In this document: one piece after another, positions 8,465 to 16,788 of the stretch
Numbering within the stretch: position 1 is the first letter of the stretch
How the letters are laid out: each line of letters begins with the position of its first letter
Notes under the pieces: model-generated
Database searches by the model: none
Told to the model about the DNA's origin: nothing
Seen by the model: only the letters and a program-made list of their open reading frames with translations
Program-made: the position numbers and the translations under genes
Assembly: GCA_964590435.1 (NCBI GenBank)
Contig: CAZPWT010000043.1
Span: forward strand, 1 to 64,000
DNA: 64,000 nt
Source of the DNA: WSZJ01 sp964590435
Lineage (GTDB): Bacteria; Planctomycetota; MHYJ01; WSZJ01
Direction of reading: 5' to 3'

Positions 8465-8797
8465 ATGTTCGTCGCCATGAACGTCTTCACCGCCGAGGAC
8501 GACGCTTCTGCCCAGAACCTCGAGGCGATGTTCCTGAAGCGCTCCGGCCTGGTCGACCAGCAGCCCGGGTTCCTGTCGTTCTCGTTCCTGAAATGCCAGG
8601 AGAACCCGAGGCGCCTGATCTCCATGTCGCACTGGCGCTCGAAGGAGGACTTCGAGGGGTGGACGAAGTCGCAGGCGTTCGAGAAGGGGCACCAGCGCGC
8701 CAAGGAGTCCGGGAAGCCCTCGCCGCACGGCGCCATGAAGATCACCAACGCGCTCGAGACCTACGAGGTGAAGAGCGCTTCCGGCAAGCTCGCCTGA
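8465..8797 (+). CDS. antibiotic biosynthesis monooxygenase (ABM) fold protein
   Basis: A 110-residue protein with an ABM/IsdG-like ferredoxin fold: an N-terminal strand MFVAMNVFT, the QPGFLSFSFL stretch, then SMSHWRSKEDFEGWTKSQAF, a pattern seen in HmoA/HmoB-type proteins. Such proteins are either cofactor-free monooxygenases or haem-degrading enzymes. It lies 9 bp downstream of the acyl-CoA dehydrogenase, so the two are probably cotranscribed. No catalytic assignment is possible from sequence alone. Confidence 0.75.
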   Translation: MFVAMNVFTAEDDASAQNLEAMFLKRSGLVDQQPGFLSFSFLKCQENPRRLISMSHWRSKEDFEGWTKSQAFEKGHQRAKESGKPSPHGAMKITNALETYEVKSASGKLA

Positions 8798-8805
8798 AAT
8801 CGCGC

Positions 8806-8835
8806 TTGGTTGCGGGGAACCGGTTGTCCTAGAAT
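8806..8835 (+). promoter_or_regulatory. candidate sigma-70 promoter
   Basis: TTGGTT, 18 bp, TAGAAT, starting just after the ABM gene. It would give a leader of about 25 nt before ATG 8867 that contains GAGAGG as a ribosome binding site. Confidence 0.45.
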
Positions 8836-8866
8836 CCCGGGGACAACAAGCGAGAGGCACCGAGAC

Positions 8867-9226
8867 ATGGCCCACGTGCTCTGGATCATCGCCCTCACGA
8901 TCGCGTTCGAAGCGATCACGTGCATATTCCGCTGGGGGCTGAACATGCAGTCCACGCGGGACACCGCGTTCCTGGCGCCGCTGACGTTGGGTGTGCGCAT
9001 TCACCATGGTTACGTCGGGGCCGTGGGCTCGATGGCCGCGCTCGGCATGCCCGAGGGTTGGTTCGCGGCGTGGGCGCTTCGCGTCGGCGTTGCGCTGCTC
9101 GTCTCGGACCTCATTCACCACTTCGTCGTCCTGCAGGGGACGACCGGCGACCACCAGTTCGACCTGACGTACCCGAAGCTTGCGATGGTGGAAGCCGAGC
9201 GGGACGCGCAGGACGCGCGGGGTTAG
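8867..9226 (+). CDS. small integral membrane protein
   Basis: A 119-residue protein that I cannot assign to a named family. Three or four hydrophobic segments are visible (about 3-20, 30-42, 52-66 and 68-86), with two His-containing motifs (RIHHGYVG near 44 and DLIHHFVV near 82) that could bind metal or haem. ATG 8867 has an upstream GAGAGG, so the longer in-frame start at 8810 is rejected. Its stop abuts the stop of the convergent minus-strand gene at 9227 with no intervening base. Confidence 0.6.
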   Translation: MAHVLWIIALTIAFEAITCIFRWGLNMQSTRDTAFLAPLTLGVRIHHGYVGAVGSMAALGMPEGWFAAWALRVGVALLVSDLIHHFVVLQGTTGDHQFDLTYPKLAMVEAERDAQDARG

Positions 9227-9535
9227 CTACCGCATTTCGTCGAGGTACGCGCGGTACAGGTCCGGGTCCTCGTGGCCGCACGCGTCGCACACCACGCCGA
9301 CCGGGTTCGCGCGGTCCGGCCGCCGCAGCGCCGGTTTCCCGCATCGCGGGCAGGTGGTGTCTCCCCAGGACGGGTAGAACGTGCAGACGATGATGTACGC
9401 GAAGGGGAGCAGGACGGCTCCCATGCACAGGAGGCTCGCGATGGCGTTCGACCACTTCAGGCCGATCCACACGACGCCGCCGGCGACCGCGACCCAGGTC
9501 AGGGCCATCAGGATGCCGCGCAGGTACGTTTTCAC
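9227..9535 (-). CDS. membrane protein with C-terminal zinc ribbon
   Basis: A 102-residue protein with GTG start at 9535. Two transmembrane helices (about 8-25 and 33-53) are followed by a cytoplasmic zinc ribbon with two Cys pairs: CPRCG near residue 62 and CDACG near residue 83. The function is unknown. TAGAAT sits 6 nt upstream of the GTG with no Shine-Dalgarno, which supports this start. It is convergent with and abuts the gene at 8867. Confidence 0.65.
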   Translation of the reverse strand: MKTYLRGILMALTWVAVAGGVVWIGLKWSNAIASLLCMGAVLLPFAYIIVCTFYPSWGDTTCPRCGKPALRRPDRANPVGVVCDACGHEDPDLYRAYLDEMR

Positions 9536-9541
9536 GGGGCG

Positions 9542-9547
9542 ATTCTA
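9542..9547 (-). promoter_or_regulatory. candidate -10 of zinc-ribbon membrane gene
   Basis: TAGAAT on the minus strand, with 6 nt between it and the GTG start at 9535. This predicts a leaderless transcript. Confidence 0.4.
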
Positions 9548-9570
9548 CGGGCCGGTCGACTCTCCGTCAC

Positions 9571-10572
9571 TCAGAGGGAATCGATGGGCCTGCTGTTGCA
9601 GGTGAGCCAGAACAGGACGCGGCGGCCGCGGAAAGACGGGGCCATCGCGCGGAGGGCGGCGAGGGCCTTGGCGGTATAGGTGCTGTCGGCCTTGAGGCCT
9701 TCGGAGTCGTGAAGAGCCTCGAGGGCGGCGTCGCCCTCGCGGGTGGGGATGCCGTAGCCGCGGCCGATGAAGTCGTGGACGACGCGGACGTCGCGGGCGC
9801 GGATCGGGAGGGAGGCGGCGGGATCGCCGGAGCGGCGGGCGAGGAGGGCGAGGGAGCGGCGGGCGAGGCGGGCGGTGAGCGTGGCATTGGCGACGATGCG
9901 GTCGGCGACGCGCACGCCGACGATGTCCGCGCCGAGGCCGGCGAGGCGCAGGCCGGCGTGGATGCCGGCCAGCGTGCCTCCCGTGCCGAGCGCGGCGACG
10001 ATGACGTCGGGGCGCGGCACCTCGCCCGCCTCGACCTGCGCGGCGAGCTCGAGCCCCGCGTTCACGTAGCCGAGCGTCGAGAGCGCCGAGGATCCGCCGG
10101 GCGGCATCAGGTAGGTCCGGCCGCTCGACATCATCCGCACCAGCCCGTGAAACGGCACCGTCACCACGGTCCCCGTCACCTTCGACGTCGACGCGAGCTT
10201 CCGCGCGACCGCCAGGTTCTTCTCGAGATAGGGATTCAGCGGCCGCTTGAACAGCAGCAGGTCCACCGGGATTCCGAACCGCTTCCCGTAGTGCGCCACC
10301 GCCACCGCCCAGTTCGAGCCGGTCACCGCATACGCCCAGATCCGGTCCGCCCGCGCCTTCGCGTCGGCCAGCAGGAACTCCAGCTTGCGCACCTTGTTCC
10401 CGCCGAATTCCTCGCCCGTCACGTCGTCGCGCTTCACCCAGAGATCCACCCCCCACGCGTCTCCCAAGGATTTCATCCGCGCGACCGGCGTGGGGAAGGT
10501 GCCGATCTCCGCGAACGGCACCGCCGCGGCGAGGCGGGGGAATTTCCGGAAGAGCGGGCGCGGGGGCGTCAC
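9571..10572 (-). CDS. PLP-dependent D-cysteine desulfhydrase / ACC deaminase family enzyme
   Basis: A 333-residue fold type II PLP enzyme. The schiff-base Lys is expected at 60 in GGNKVRK, preceded by WVKRDD, with the glycine-rich phosphate loop GTGGTLAGIHAG near residue 180. Family members release H2S from D-cysteine or deaminate 1-aminocyclopropane-1-carboxylate, and sequence alone does not separate the two. The start is GTG 10572, whose GTGA overlaps the stop of the upstream FAD oxidase, so the pair is translationally coupled. The longer minus-strand frame through the FAD oxidase gene is a shadow. Confidence 0.8.
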   Translation of the reverse strand: MTPPRPLFRKFPRLAAAVPFAEIGTFPTPVARMKSLGDAWGVDLWVKRDDVTGEEFGGNKVRKLEFLLADAKARADRIWAYAVTGSNWAVAVAHYGKRFGIPVDLLLFKRPLNPYLEKNLAVARKLASTSKVTGTVVTVPFHGLVRMMSSGRTYLMPPGGSSALSTLGYVNAGLELAAQVEAGEVPRPDVIVAALGTGGTLAGIHAGLRLAGLGADIVGVRVADRIVANATLTARLARRSLALLARRSGDPAASLPIRARDVRVVHDFIGRGYGIPTREGDAALEALHDSEGLKADSTYTAKALAALRAMAPSFRGRRVLFWLTCNSRPIDSL

Positions 10573-12008
10573 ACCGGCCACTTGCCGGGGTTCATGACGC
10601 CGGCGGGGTCGATGGCCGTGCGGACGCGGCGGAGCAGCTCTCGGAAGCCGGGGTCGAGCTTCGAGCCGTGCTGCGCGAAGACCCACTCGGGGGTCTTGTA
10701 CGGGATGAAGCCCATCGGCAGCAGCGCCTCGACGAGCGCGGCGTTCAGCTTCGCGACCGCGGCCGCTTCCTCGGGCTTGTCGCGGTTGAATGTCTCGATG
10801 AGGCGGAGGACGCCGAAATGTCCCTGCGCCATCGGGCGGGCGACGGCGAACGGGGGGAACCCGTGCTCCTGCATGAGGCGCATGCTGATCTCGGTCGCCT
10901 CGGGCCATTTGCTGGTCGGCCCGTACGTCCCGACCCACGAGAGGCCGCCGCCGGGGTGGTCGAGCAGGAAGTCCAGGCGCGTCGGGAACTCGGCGAGTTT
11001 TTCGAACGCGGGCTCGATCTTCACGAGGTCGCGCACGTCGAGCGGGCCGTGCCACGTGTTCCCGGCCTTCCGCGACGCGTCGAGCACTTCCTCGAGGATC
11101 GACAGCCGCAGGTCCATCTCCGCCTGCCGGTTCGAGGAGACGTCGAGGTAGATCATCCCGAGCGGTTCGGCCGGGTCGCGCCACGTCGGGCGCTGCTCGC
11201 CGAACAGCATCTTGGCCACCGGCCACGTGAGCACGCCGATGTCGTCGCAGATCTCTTCGCGGACCAGCGCCTTGATCGTCGAGAAGCAGGCGTTCATGTC
11301 GTGGGCCATCATGAAGAAGCGCCTGCGGAGGCGCTTCCCGTGCTGCAGCCGGATGGAGGCCTTGGTGACGATGCCGGTGGTGCCGTGGAGGTTGACGAAG
11401 AGCCCCGTGAGGTCGGGCATCGGGGAGGACGTGCACCACTGGGCGCCGGTCCAGGCGGCGGCGCCGGTGCGGACGAGCGTGCCGTCGGGCAGCACGGCTT
11501 CGACTCCGTTGAGCCAGGCGGCGGAGGTGCCGAAGCGCAGGGAGAGGTTGAGGAGCCCGTCCATCAGGGTGTTGGCGAGGACGGACGTCTCGGGCGGGGA
11601 GAGGGAATAGGCGAAGCGCGCCTGGGGGAAATTGCGAGCCAGGTGTTCCTTGACCTGTCCCCACTGGACACCGGGCTCGACGACCATGTAGAGGTCGTCG
11701 GGGTTGACCTCGAGGATGCGGTTCATGCCCGTCATGTCGAGCAGGATGCAGCCCGGGCGCTGCGGGATCGCGAGGCCGCCGATGTTCGTGTTGTAGAGGG
11801 CGGGGACGACCGGGACTTTTTCGGCGGTTGCGAACTTGAGGATCGACTGGACGTGGGCGACGTCCAGCGGGCGGACGATCACCTCGGGGGGAACGCCCCG
11901 GATTTCGGTCAGGTCCCGCGCCGCTTCGCGCAATTTCGCCGGGTCGGTCGAGACCTGCGCGGCGCCGACGAGGGCGGAGAGGCGGGCGACGAGGTCGGTG
12001 TTGGTCAT
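10569..12008 (-). CDS. FAD-linked oxidase (vanillyl-alcohol oxidase / GlcD-like)
   Basis: A 479-residue oxidoreductase. The PCMH-type FAD-binding domain covers about residues 35-215, with VVEPGVQWGQVKEHL near residue 105 and the glycine/serine-rich phosphate-binding region after it. The cap and C-terminal domain end in the family motif DPAGVMNPGKWPV. Relatives oxidise 4-alkylphenols or 2-hydroxyacids; the C-terminal IDPAGVMNPGK favours the VAO/GlcD superfamily without fixing the substrate. ATG 12008 is preferred over 12047 because TATACT sits 6 nt upstream. It is coupled to the PLP enzyme downstream. Confidence 0.82.
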   Translation of the reverse strand: MTNTDLVARLSALVGAAQVSTDPAKLREAARDLTEIRGVPPEVIVRPLDVAHVQSILKFATAEKVPVVPALYNTNIGGLAIPQRPGCILLDMTGMNRILEVNPDDLYMVVEPGVQWGQVKEHLARNFPQARFAYSLSPPETSVLANTLMDGLLNLSLRFGTSAAWLNGVEAVLPDGTLVRTGAAAWTGAQWCTSSPMPDLTGLFVNLHGTTGIVTKASIRLQHGKRLRRRFFMMAHDMNACFSTIKALVREEICDDIGVLTWPVAKMLFGEQRPTWRDPAEPLGMIYLDVSSNRQAEMDLRLSILEEVLDASRKAGNTWHGPLDVRDLVKIEPAFEKLAEFPTRLDFLLDHPGGGLSWVGTYGPTSKWPEATEISMRLMQEHGFPPFAVARPMAQGHFGVLRLIETFNRDKPEEAAAVAKLNAALVEALLPMGFIPYKTPEWVFAQHGSKLDPGFRELLRRVRTAIDPAGVMNPGKWPV

Positions 12009-12014
12009 GCGCCG

Positions 12015-12020
12015 AGTATA
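12015..12020 (-). promoter_or_regulatory. candidate -10 of FAD oxidase operon
   Basis: TATACT on the minus strand, 6 nt from ATG 12008. There is no Shine-Dalgarno, which is consistent with a leaderless start. A weak -35 (GCGACT) lies 17 bp upstream. Confidence 0.45.
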
Positions 12021-12073
12021 GCGGCGTCCCCGCGGGGAGTCGCGCAAGCCCGGGCCTGCCGCATGCCGAAATA

Positions 12074-12448
12074 TCAGAGCTGGAGGCGGTCCTTCTTCAG
12101 CCGGGCCTGCGCGAGCCCGGCGTCGAGAAGCGCCGCGACCCAGTCGGCCCTTACCGAGTAAATGACTCGGAGCCCTTCCGACCTCGCCGCAAGGACGCCC
12201 ACGATGGCCATGAGACGGAGCTGGTTCGACACCGCGGTGACGCGCATCCGGAGGGCGTCGGCGACGCCCTGCACGTGCAGCTCTCCCGCCGCGACCAGCG
12301 CCTGCAGGATGCGCAGCCGCGTCGGCGAGCTCAGCAGCCCGAACATCTCCGCGACCCTCCGCACCAGCGCGGCGTCGGGCTTTGCCCGGGAGGGGCTTGC
12401 TTTCTTCATGGGAACGGGAGCGGGGGAAGGCCGGTGATGCTTGCGCAT
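12074..12448 (-). CDS. ArsR-like winged-helix transcriptional regulator
   Basis: A 124-residue protein with a basic, Pro-rich N-terminus followed by an ArsR-family winged helix from about residue 30: EMFGLLSSPTRLRILQAL, then a helix-turn-helix around VQGVADALRMRVTAVSNQL and a wing ending in RVIYSV. No metal-binding Cys cluster is visible, so a non-metal ligand or redox role is possible. The start at 12448 is supported by TAGAAC 9 nt upstream; an internal ATG at 12409 is the alternative. Its target is unknown. The neighbouring FAD oxidase operon lies just downstream. Confidence 0.78.
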   Translation of the reverse strand: MRKHHRPSPAPVPMKKASPSRAKPDAALVRRVAEMFGLLSSPTRLRILQALVAAGELHVQGVADALRMRVTAVSNQLRLMAIVGVLAARSEGLRVIYSVRADWVAALLDAGLAQARLKKDRLQL

Positions 12449-12457
12449 GTGAGGGCG

Positions 12458-12463
12458 GTTCTA
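12458..12463 (-). promoter_or_regulatory. candidate -10 of ArsR-like gene
   Basis: TAGAAC on the minus strand, 9 nt from ATG 12448. Confidence 0.35.
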
Positions 12464-12522
12464 AAGATCCATGGAAGAGTGGATTAAGCGGGGAAGCGCA
12501 CCAGCAGGTCGCAACGCAGGAT

Positions 12523-12879
12523 TCATTTCCTTGCCGCCGCCAAGACGCCCAGCAGCTTCAGCAGCGCGAACGGGTTGCCGCCCCAGCGCAGGCGTCCTTC
12601 CAGCCACGGCTTGACGAAGCCTCCGTGCAGGCAGACCTCGAGGAGGTCGGCCATGCCGCCGCCGACCCAGGCGCGGCATCCCTCGCGGCCCGGGGAAAGA
12701 AGGACGGCGGCGTCGGTGAAGTCGGCGGTGATGGACAAGCCGGCCATCTCGACGCCGATGCGGCCGAGGCCCGAGACTTTGCGGGCGACGGAGGCGTCGG
12801 CCAGCCCGCGGCGCAGGATCGACGAGAAGATGTGCGCGAGCAGGCTGACTTTCGTGGGATCGGCGAAGCGGACGTCCAT
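12523..12879 (-). CDS. SCP2-like lipid-binding small protein
   Basis: A 118-residue single-domain protein. The succession of amphipathic strands (GLSITADFTDAAVLLSPG, CRAWVGGGMADLLEVC) and a C-terminal helical stretch ending GGNPFALLKLLGVL resembles the SCP-2 sterol-transfer fold; this is a pattern judgement, not a motif match. There is no signal peptide. A CACAAT hexamer ends 6 nt before ATG 12879. It may carry a hydrophobic ligand. It sits between the molybdenum hydroxylase operon and the ArsR-like gene. Confidence 0.5.
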   Translation of the reverse strand: MDVRFADPTKVSLLAHIFSSILRRGLADASVARKVSGLGRIGVEMAGLSITADFTDAAVLLSPGREGCRAWVGGGMADLLEVCLHGGFVKPWLEGRLRWGGNPFALLKLLGVLAAARK

Positions 12880-12915
12880 GCGCGCATTGTGACCGACGCG
12901 CGGCCGAAAGGGAAC

Positions 12916-13884
12916 TTATCCGGGGAGGAAGGAGCGGACGGCGCGGGCGACGGCGGCGCGGGCCATCGGGACCTTCCAGGCGTTCTGCGAGAGGGGCTTG
13001 GCGCCCTCAACGGCTACGTTGGAGGCCGGCTCGGCGGCGTCCGCGATCGTGTTTTTCAGGAGATTCGCCTCCGCGGACGCGGAACGCCACGGCGCCGGCG
13101 CGACGCCGCCCAGCACGATCCGCGCCTCCGTGAAACGGTCGCCCTCGATCTTCCCGGCGATCGCGCACGCCGCGACCGCGAAATCGAACGAGTCCTTCTC
13201 GCGGATCTTGACGTAGGTCGAGCGGGGAAGGGCCGCGGGGACCTCGACGGCCTCGATGAACTCCCCGGGTTTGAGCGTGAATTCGCAGAGCGCGTTCTTC
13301 GAGGGGAGCTCGTAGAAATCGGCGATCGGGAGGTCCCGCGCGCCGTCCGGGCCGCGCAGGAAGAGCCGCGCCCCGAGGGCGACCAGCATCGGCGCGCAGT
13401 CGCTGGGGTGGACGATGTGGCACGGCCCGCCGCCGAGGATCGCGAGGTAACGGTTCTCGCCCGCCTCGGCGGGACACCCCTTGCCGCCCTTCTTCACGCA
13501 ACTGAACTCCGCCGCGCGGTAGTACCAGCAGCGCGGCCGCTGCGCGAGGTTGCCTCCGATCGTCCCCTGGTTGCGGATCTGCGGCGTCGCAACCGCCGCC
13601 GCCGCTTCGGACAGCCCCGGCAGGTCCTTGCGCAGGTCTGCGTGCGAAGCGATATCCGCGAGGAGCGCCGTGGCGCCGATGCGCCAGCCGCGGTCGTTCT
13701 TCGCGATGGCATCGAGCCCCGGGACGGCGCGCAGGTTCACGAGGTGCTCGGGCGCCCGGATCCCTTCCTTCATTTCCCCGAGCAGGTCGACGCCGCCGCC
13801 GAGCGCCGAGGCGCCCTTTTTCGAGAGCATCGCCGCGGCCTCTTCGGCCGTACGGGGATCCCACCAGGTGAAGGGTGCGGTCAT
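12916..13884 (-). CDS. molybdenum hydroxylase FAD subunit (CoxM/PaoB-like) with probable 4Fe-4S site
   Basis: A 322-residue FAD-binding subunit of the xanthine dehydrogenase family. The FAD motifs are GGGVDLLGEMK near residue 28 and TIGGNLAQRPRCWYY near residue 108. Four Cys in the central insert (in RPRCWYY, EFSCVKK, GKGCPAE and GGPCHIV) match the pattern of PaoB and 4-hydroxybenzoyl-CoA reductase beta subunits, which carry an extra 4Fe-4S cluster. It passes electrons between the 2Fe-2S subunit and the acceptor. Its ATG overlaps the stop of the Mo-subunit gene by 4 bp (ATGA). Confidence 0.87.
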   Translation of the reverse strand: MTAPFTWWDPRTAEEAAAMLSKKGASALGGGVDLLGEMKEGIRAPEHLVNLRAVPGLDAIAKNDRGWRIGATALLADIASHADLRKDLPGLSEAAAAVATPQIRNQGTIGGNLAQRPRCWYYRAAEFSCVKKGGKGCPAEAGENRYLAILGGGPCHIVHPSDCAPMLVALGARLFLRGPDGARDLPIADFYELPSKNALCEFTLKPGEFIEAVEVPAALPRSTYVKIREKDSFDFAVAACAIAGKIEGDRFTEARIVLGGVAPAPWRSASAEANLLKNTIADAAEPASNVAVEGAKPLSQNAWKVPMARAAVARAVRSFLPG

Positions 13885-16088
13885 TTCTTCCCGAGGGCCG
13901 CGAGGACTTTGTCGGGGGTGATGGGGAGGTCGGTCATGCGTTTGCCGATGGCGTGGGAGACGGCGTTGGCGATGGCTCCGGGGGTGGGGATGATCGGCGG
14001 CTCGCCGATTCCCATGACGCCGGTGTTGGTGCGGCCGTTGGAGACGTCGAAGAGGACGACCTTGATCTCGGGGATTTCCTTGGGGCCGGCGATGCGGTAG
14101 TCGGACAGGTTGGCGTTGAGCATCCGGCCGCTGGCGCGGTCGAGGACGCGCTGTTCGAGGAGGGCGTAGGACAGCCCCTGGACGATGCCGCCGCAAATCT
14201 GGCTCTCCGCGAGCATCGCGTTGACGACGCGGCCGCAGTCGTGCACGGCGACGACGCGCAGCACGCGGACGTGCCCCGTCTCGAGGTCGACCTCGACCTC
14301 GGCGAACTGGCACCCCGCCGTGCCGTCCTTGAACCCCTTGTACGGCTGCTGGCGCGTCGCCTGCTCGCTGACGTTGGCGCCAGCGATTTTCGCGCAGGCC
14401 TCGGCCCAGGAGAGGGAAGCTCCTCCCTTGGCGACGACGTTTCCGCCGCGAGCCGTCAAGTCGGCGTGCGCGGCCTTGAGCGCCTTGGCGCACGCCTCGA
14501 ACACGCGGTCCTTCGCCGCGGCCGCCGCGGCGCGGACCGCCGGCGTCACCGACGGCGCCGTCATCGACCCGCCGCTGCCGTGCGAGAAGGGCAACGACGT
14601 ATCGCCGAGCTTCACGCGGACCTGCTCGGGGCGAAGTCCCAGCTCCTCCGCGGCCGTCATCGCGATGATCGTGCGCGTCCCAGTGCCGATGTCCTGCGTG
14701 CCGCACTGGATCTCGACGGACCCGTCGCGCCCGATGACGCACCGGGCCTGCGCCCCCGGCGCGCCGCCGCCCCCCCAGATCGACGCCGCGACCCCGAGCC
14801 CCCGCGCCTTGCCCTTGGGCGCGCCGTTGCGAAGCGCCTCGCGCCCTTCCCATCCGGCGATCTTCGTTCCCTCGGCGTACTCGGCGTGGCGCAGGTCGTT
14901 GCCGTCGTTGCGGCGGCGGAATTCCACCGGGTCGAGACCGAGCTTCGAAGCGAGTTCGTCCATCGCGCCTTCCAGCGCGAACATCCCCTGCACGTGGCCC
15001 GGGGCGCGGAACGCCTGCGCGGGGCCGGCATTCGTCATCACGTCCGCGTGCCAGACGCGGCGCACGGGGCAGGCGTAGAGCGACATCAGCGGCCCGGCGC
15101 AGTTCGACCCGCCCGCGATCCCGCCCGTCCCGTGGCTCTCGAGCCAGAGGCACGTCAGCTTCCCGTCCTTGTCCGCCCCCGCCCGGATCCGCTGCACGCT
15201 CGACGGCCTGTTCCCGCCCGCCTGGTGCTCTTCGCGCCGCGTCAGCATCAGCTTCACCGGCGCCTTCGCTTCCTTCGCCAGCCGCGCCGCGATCACCGAG
15301 TGCTGCCCCATCCCCAGCTTCGACCCGAACCCGCCCCCCATGTGCTCCTTGAGGACTTTCACTTTTTCGGCGGGGAGCTGAAGGGCCCGCGCGAGGCCGT
15401 CACGCACGGCAAAGATCCCCTGAGTCGAGTCCCACACCGTCAGCGAGCCGTCCGACTCCCACTTCGCAACGCTCCCGTGGCTCTCGAGGCACGAATGAGT
15501 GACGACGGGGGTCGTGAACGTCAGGTCGATCGTCACCTTGGAGTTCTTGAGCGCCTTCGCGCAATCGTCCTCCGAGGCCGTGTTCTGAGCCTCGCCGCCG
15601 CGCTCGTTCGGGTTCTTGCCGCCGTGCACGCGCGGCGCGTTCGGCTTGCGCGCTTCCTCGACGTCGACCACATGCTCGCCGACCGCCCAGTCCACGTCGA
15701 TCGCCGCCAGCGCGTCCTCCGCCTGCGCCTCCGTCTCCGCGGCGACCGCGGCGACCGGCTGCCCTGCGAAGCGCGCCTCCTTCTCGATTTCCATCACGGC
15801 CTTCACGCCGGGCATCTTGCGCGCCTTGTCGAGCGCGATCGACTTCACCGTCGCCCGCGCATACGGCGACCTCAGCACGCGCGCCACCAGCATCCCCGGC
15901 AGGTTCACGTCGGCCGTGTACTTCGCCTTCCCCGTGACCTTGTCCGCCCCTTCGAGCCGCGGCGATTTCCCGCCCACCACTTCAAGCTTCGAGTCCGCAT
16001 CCCACGGCGCCGGCTCGGAATCCGGCGCGTCCACCTCGATCTCCCGGTAGCTCCCGGGGTGCCCCACGCGGATCGTTTTCTTCGCCAT
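13881..16088 (-). CDS. molybdopterin-binding large subunit of molybdenum hydroxylase
   Basis: A 735-residue catalytic subunit of the xanthine/aldehyde oxidoreductase family. It binds the molybdopterin (cytosine dinucleotide) cofactor and hydroxylates aldehydes or N-heterocycles. Visible motifs are the GADKVTGKAKYTAD start of the a/b hammerhead domain, HMGGGFGSK, QAFRAPGHVQGMFALE, GTQDIGTGTRTI and the C-terminal GIGEPP with the catalytic Glu. It has no Tat signal of its own and is probably exported with the 2Fe-2S subunit. The gene order 2Fe-2S, Mo, FAD differs from paoABC. The substrate is unknown. Confidence 0.92.
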   Translation of the reverse strand: MAKKTIRVGHPGSYREIEVDAPDSEPAPWDADSKLEVVGGKSPRLEGADKVTGKAKYTADVNLPGMLVARVLRSPYARATVKSIALDKARKMPGVKAVMEIEKEARFAGQPVAAVAAETEAQAEDALAAIDVDWAVGEHVVDVEEARKPNAPRVHGGKNPNERGGEAQNTASEDDCAKALKNSKVTIDLTFTTPVVTHSCLESHGSVAKWESDGSLTVWDSTQGIFAVRDGLARALQLPAEKVKVLKEHMGGGFGSKLGMGQHSVIAARLAKEAKAPVKLMLTRREEHQAGGNRPSSVQRIRAGADKDGKLTCLWLESHGTGGIAGGSNCAGPLMSLYACPVRRVWHADVMTNAGPAQAFRAPGHVQGMFALEGAMDELASKLGLDPVEFRRRNDGNDLRHAEYAEGTKIAGWEGREALRNGAPKGKARGLGVAASIWGGGGAPGAQARCVIGRDGSVEIQCGTQDIGTGTRTIIAMTAAEELGLRPEQVRVKLGDTSLPFSHGSGGSMTAPSVTPAVRAAAAAAKDRVFEACAKALKAAHADLTARGGNVVAKGGASLSWAEACAKIAGANVSEQATRQQPYKGFKDGTAGCQFAEVEVDLETGHVRVLRVVAVHDCGRVVNAMLAESQICGGIVQGLSYALLEQRVLDRASGRMLNANLSDYRIAGPKEIPEIKVVLFDVSNGRTNTGVMGIGEPPIIPTPGAIANAVSHAIGKRMTDLPITPDKVLAALGKK

Positions 16089-16090
16089 CG

Positions 16091-16690
16091 CTACTTGCCC
16101 TTCGCCGCGGCCGCCGCCGCTTTGAAAATCCCCTGGTACGCCCCGCACCGGCAGATGTTGCCGCAGAGCGCCGCGCGGATTTCGAGGGGGGACGGGGAAG
16201 GGTTGGCCTCGAGGAGGGCGACGGTGGACATGACCTGGCCGGGGGTGCAGAAACCGCACTGGAAGCCGTCGTGCTCGACGAACGCCTTCTGGACCGGGTG
16301 AAGCTGGTCGCCGTTCGCGAGTCCCTCGACGGTGCGGATCTCGCGGCCGCGTCCCTGGAGGGCGAGCATCATGCAGGCGTAGACGGACTTGCCGTCGACG
16401 AGCACCGTGCACGCGCCGCACTCGCCGCGCTCGCAGGCCGGCTTCGCGCCGGTCAGGTCCAGCGGGCCCCGCAGGACGTCGAGAAGGGTCGCTCGCGGCT
16501 CGGCCGTGACCTGGCGATCTGCCCCGTTGACCTTCAGCGTGAACGAGACGGGCCCCGGGCCCAGCCCGGCGCCCTTCTGCGCCCCGTCCTCCGCCACGGC
16601 CTTGCCCACGATCATCCCCGCACCGGCCAGCGCGCCGGTGACGCCGAGGAACTGGCGGCGGGAAAGGCCTTCGGGGCGGTCGGCGGGCAT
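16091..16690 (-). CDS. Tat-exported 2Fe-2S subunit of molybdenum hydroxylase
   Basis: A 199-residue iron-sulfur subunit. Residues 10-33 form a Tat signal (SRRQFLGVTGALAGAGM, then AVAE), so the complex should be periplasmic. A plant-type 2Fe-2S domain follows (CERGECGACTVLVDG with a later YAC), then a second helical 2Fe-2S domain (CGFCTPGQVM and CGNICRCG). It is the first gene of the operon; the Mo subunit starts 2 bp after its stop. TAGAGT lies 6 nt before the ATG. It relays electrons from the Mo site to FAD. Confidence 0.92.
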   Translation of the reverse strand: MPADRPEGLSRRQFLGVTGALAGAGMIVGKAVAEDGAQKGAGLGPGPVSFTLKVNGADRQVTAEPRATLLDVLRGPLDLTGAKPACERGECGACTVLVDGKSVYACMMLALQGRGREIRTVEGLANGDQLHPVQKAFVEHDGFQCGFCTPGQVMSTVALLEANPSPSPLEIRAALCGNICRCGAYQGIFKAAAAAAKGK

Positions 16691-16696
16691 GGGGGC

Positions 16697-16702
16697 ACTC
16701 TA
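16697..16702 (-). promoter_or_regulatory. candidate -10 of molybdenum hydroxylase operon
   Basis: TAGAGT on the minus strand, with 6 nt to ATG 16690 and no Shine-Dalgarno. Confidence 0.4.
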
Positions 16703-16772
16703 ATGAAGCGGCGTGCGCAGGTCAAAGACGCGGTTGGTAAAGACGGTGCTACCGAATCCCCGGGCGCGGGCA

Positions 16773-16778
16773 TAGAAT
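16773..16778 (+). promoter_or_regulatory. candidate -10 of deacetylase-glycosyltransferase operon
   Basis: TAGAAT, with 10 nt to ATG 16789. It is divergent from the molybdenum hydroxylase promoter, about 70 bp away. Confidence 0.4.
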
Positions 16779-16788
16779 TTCGCGAGCC

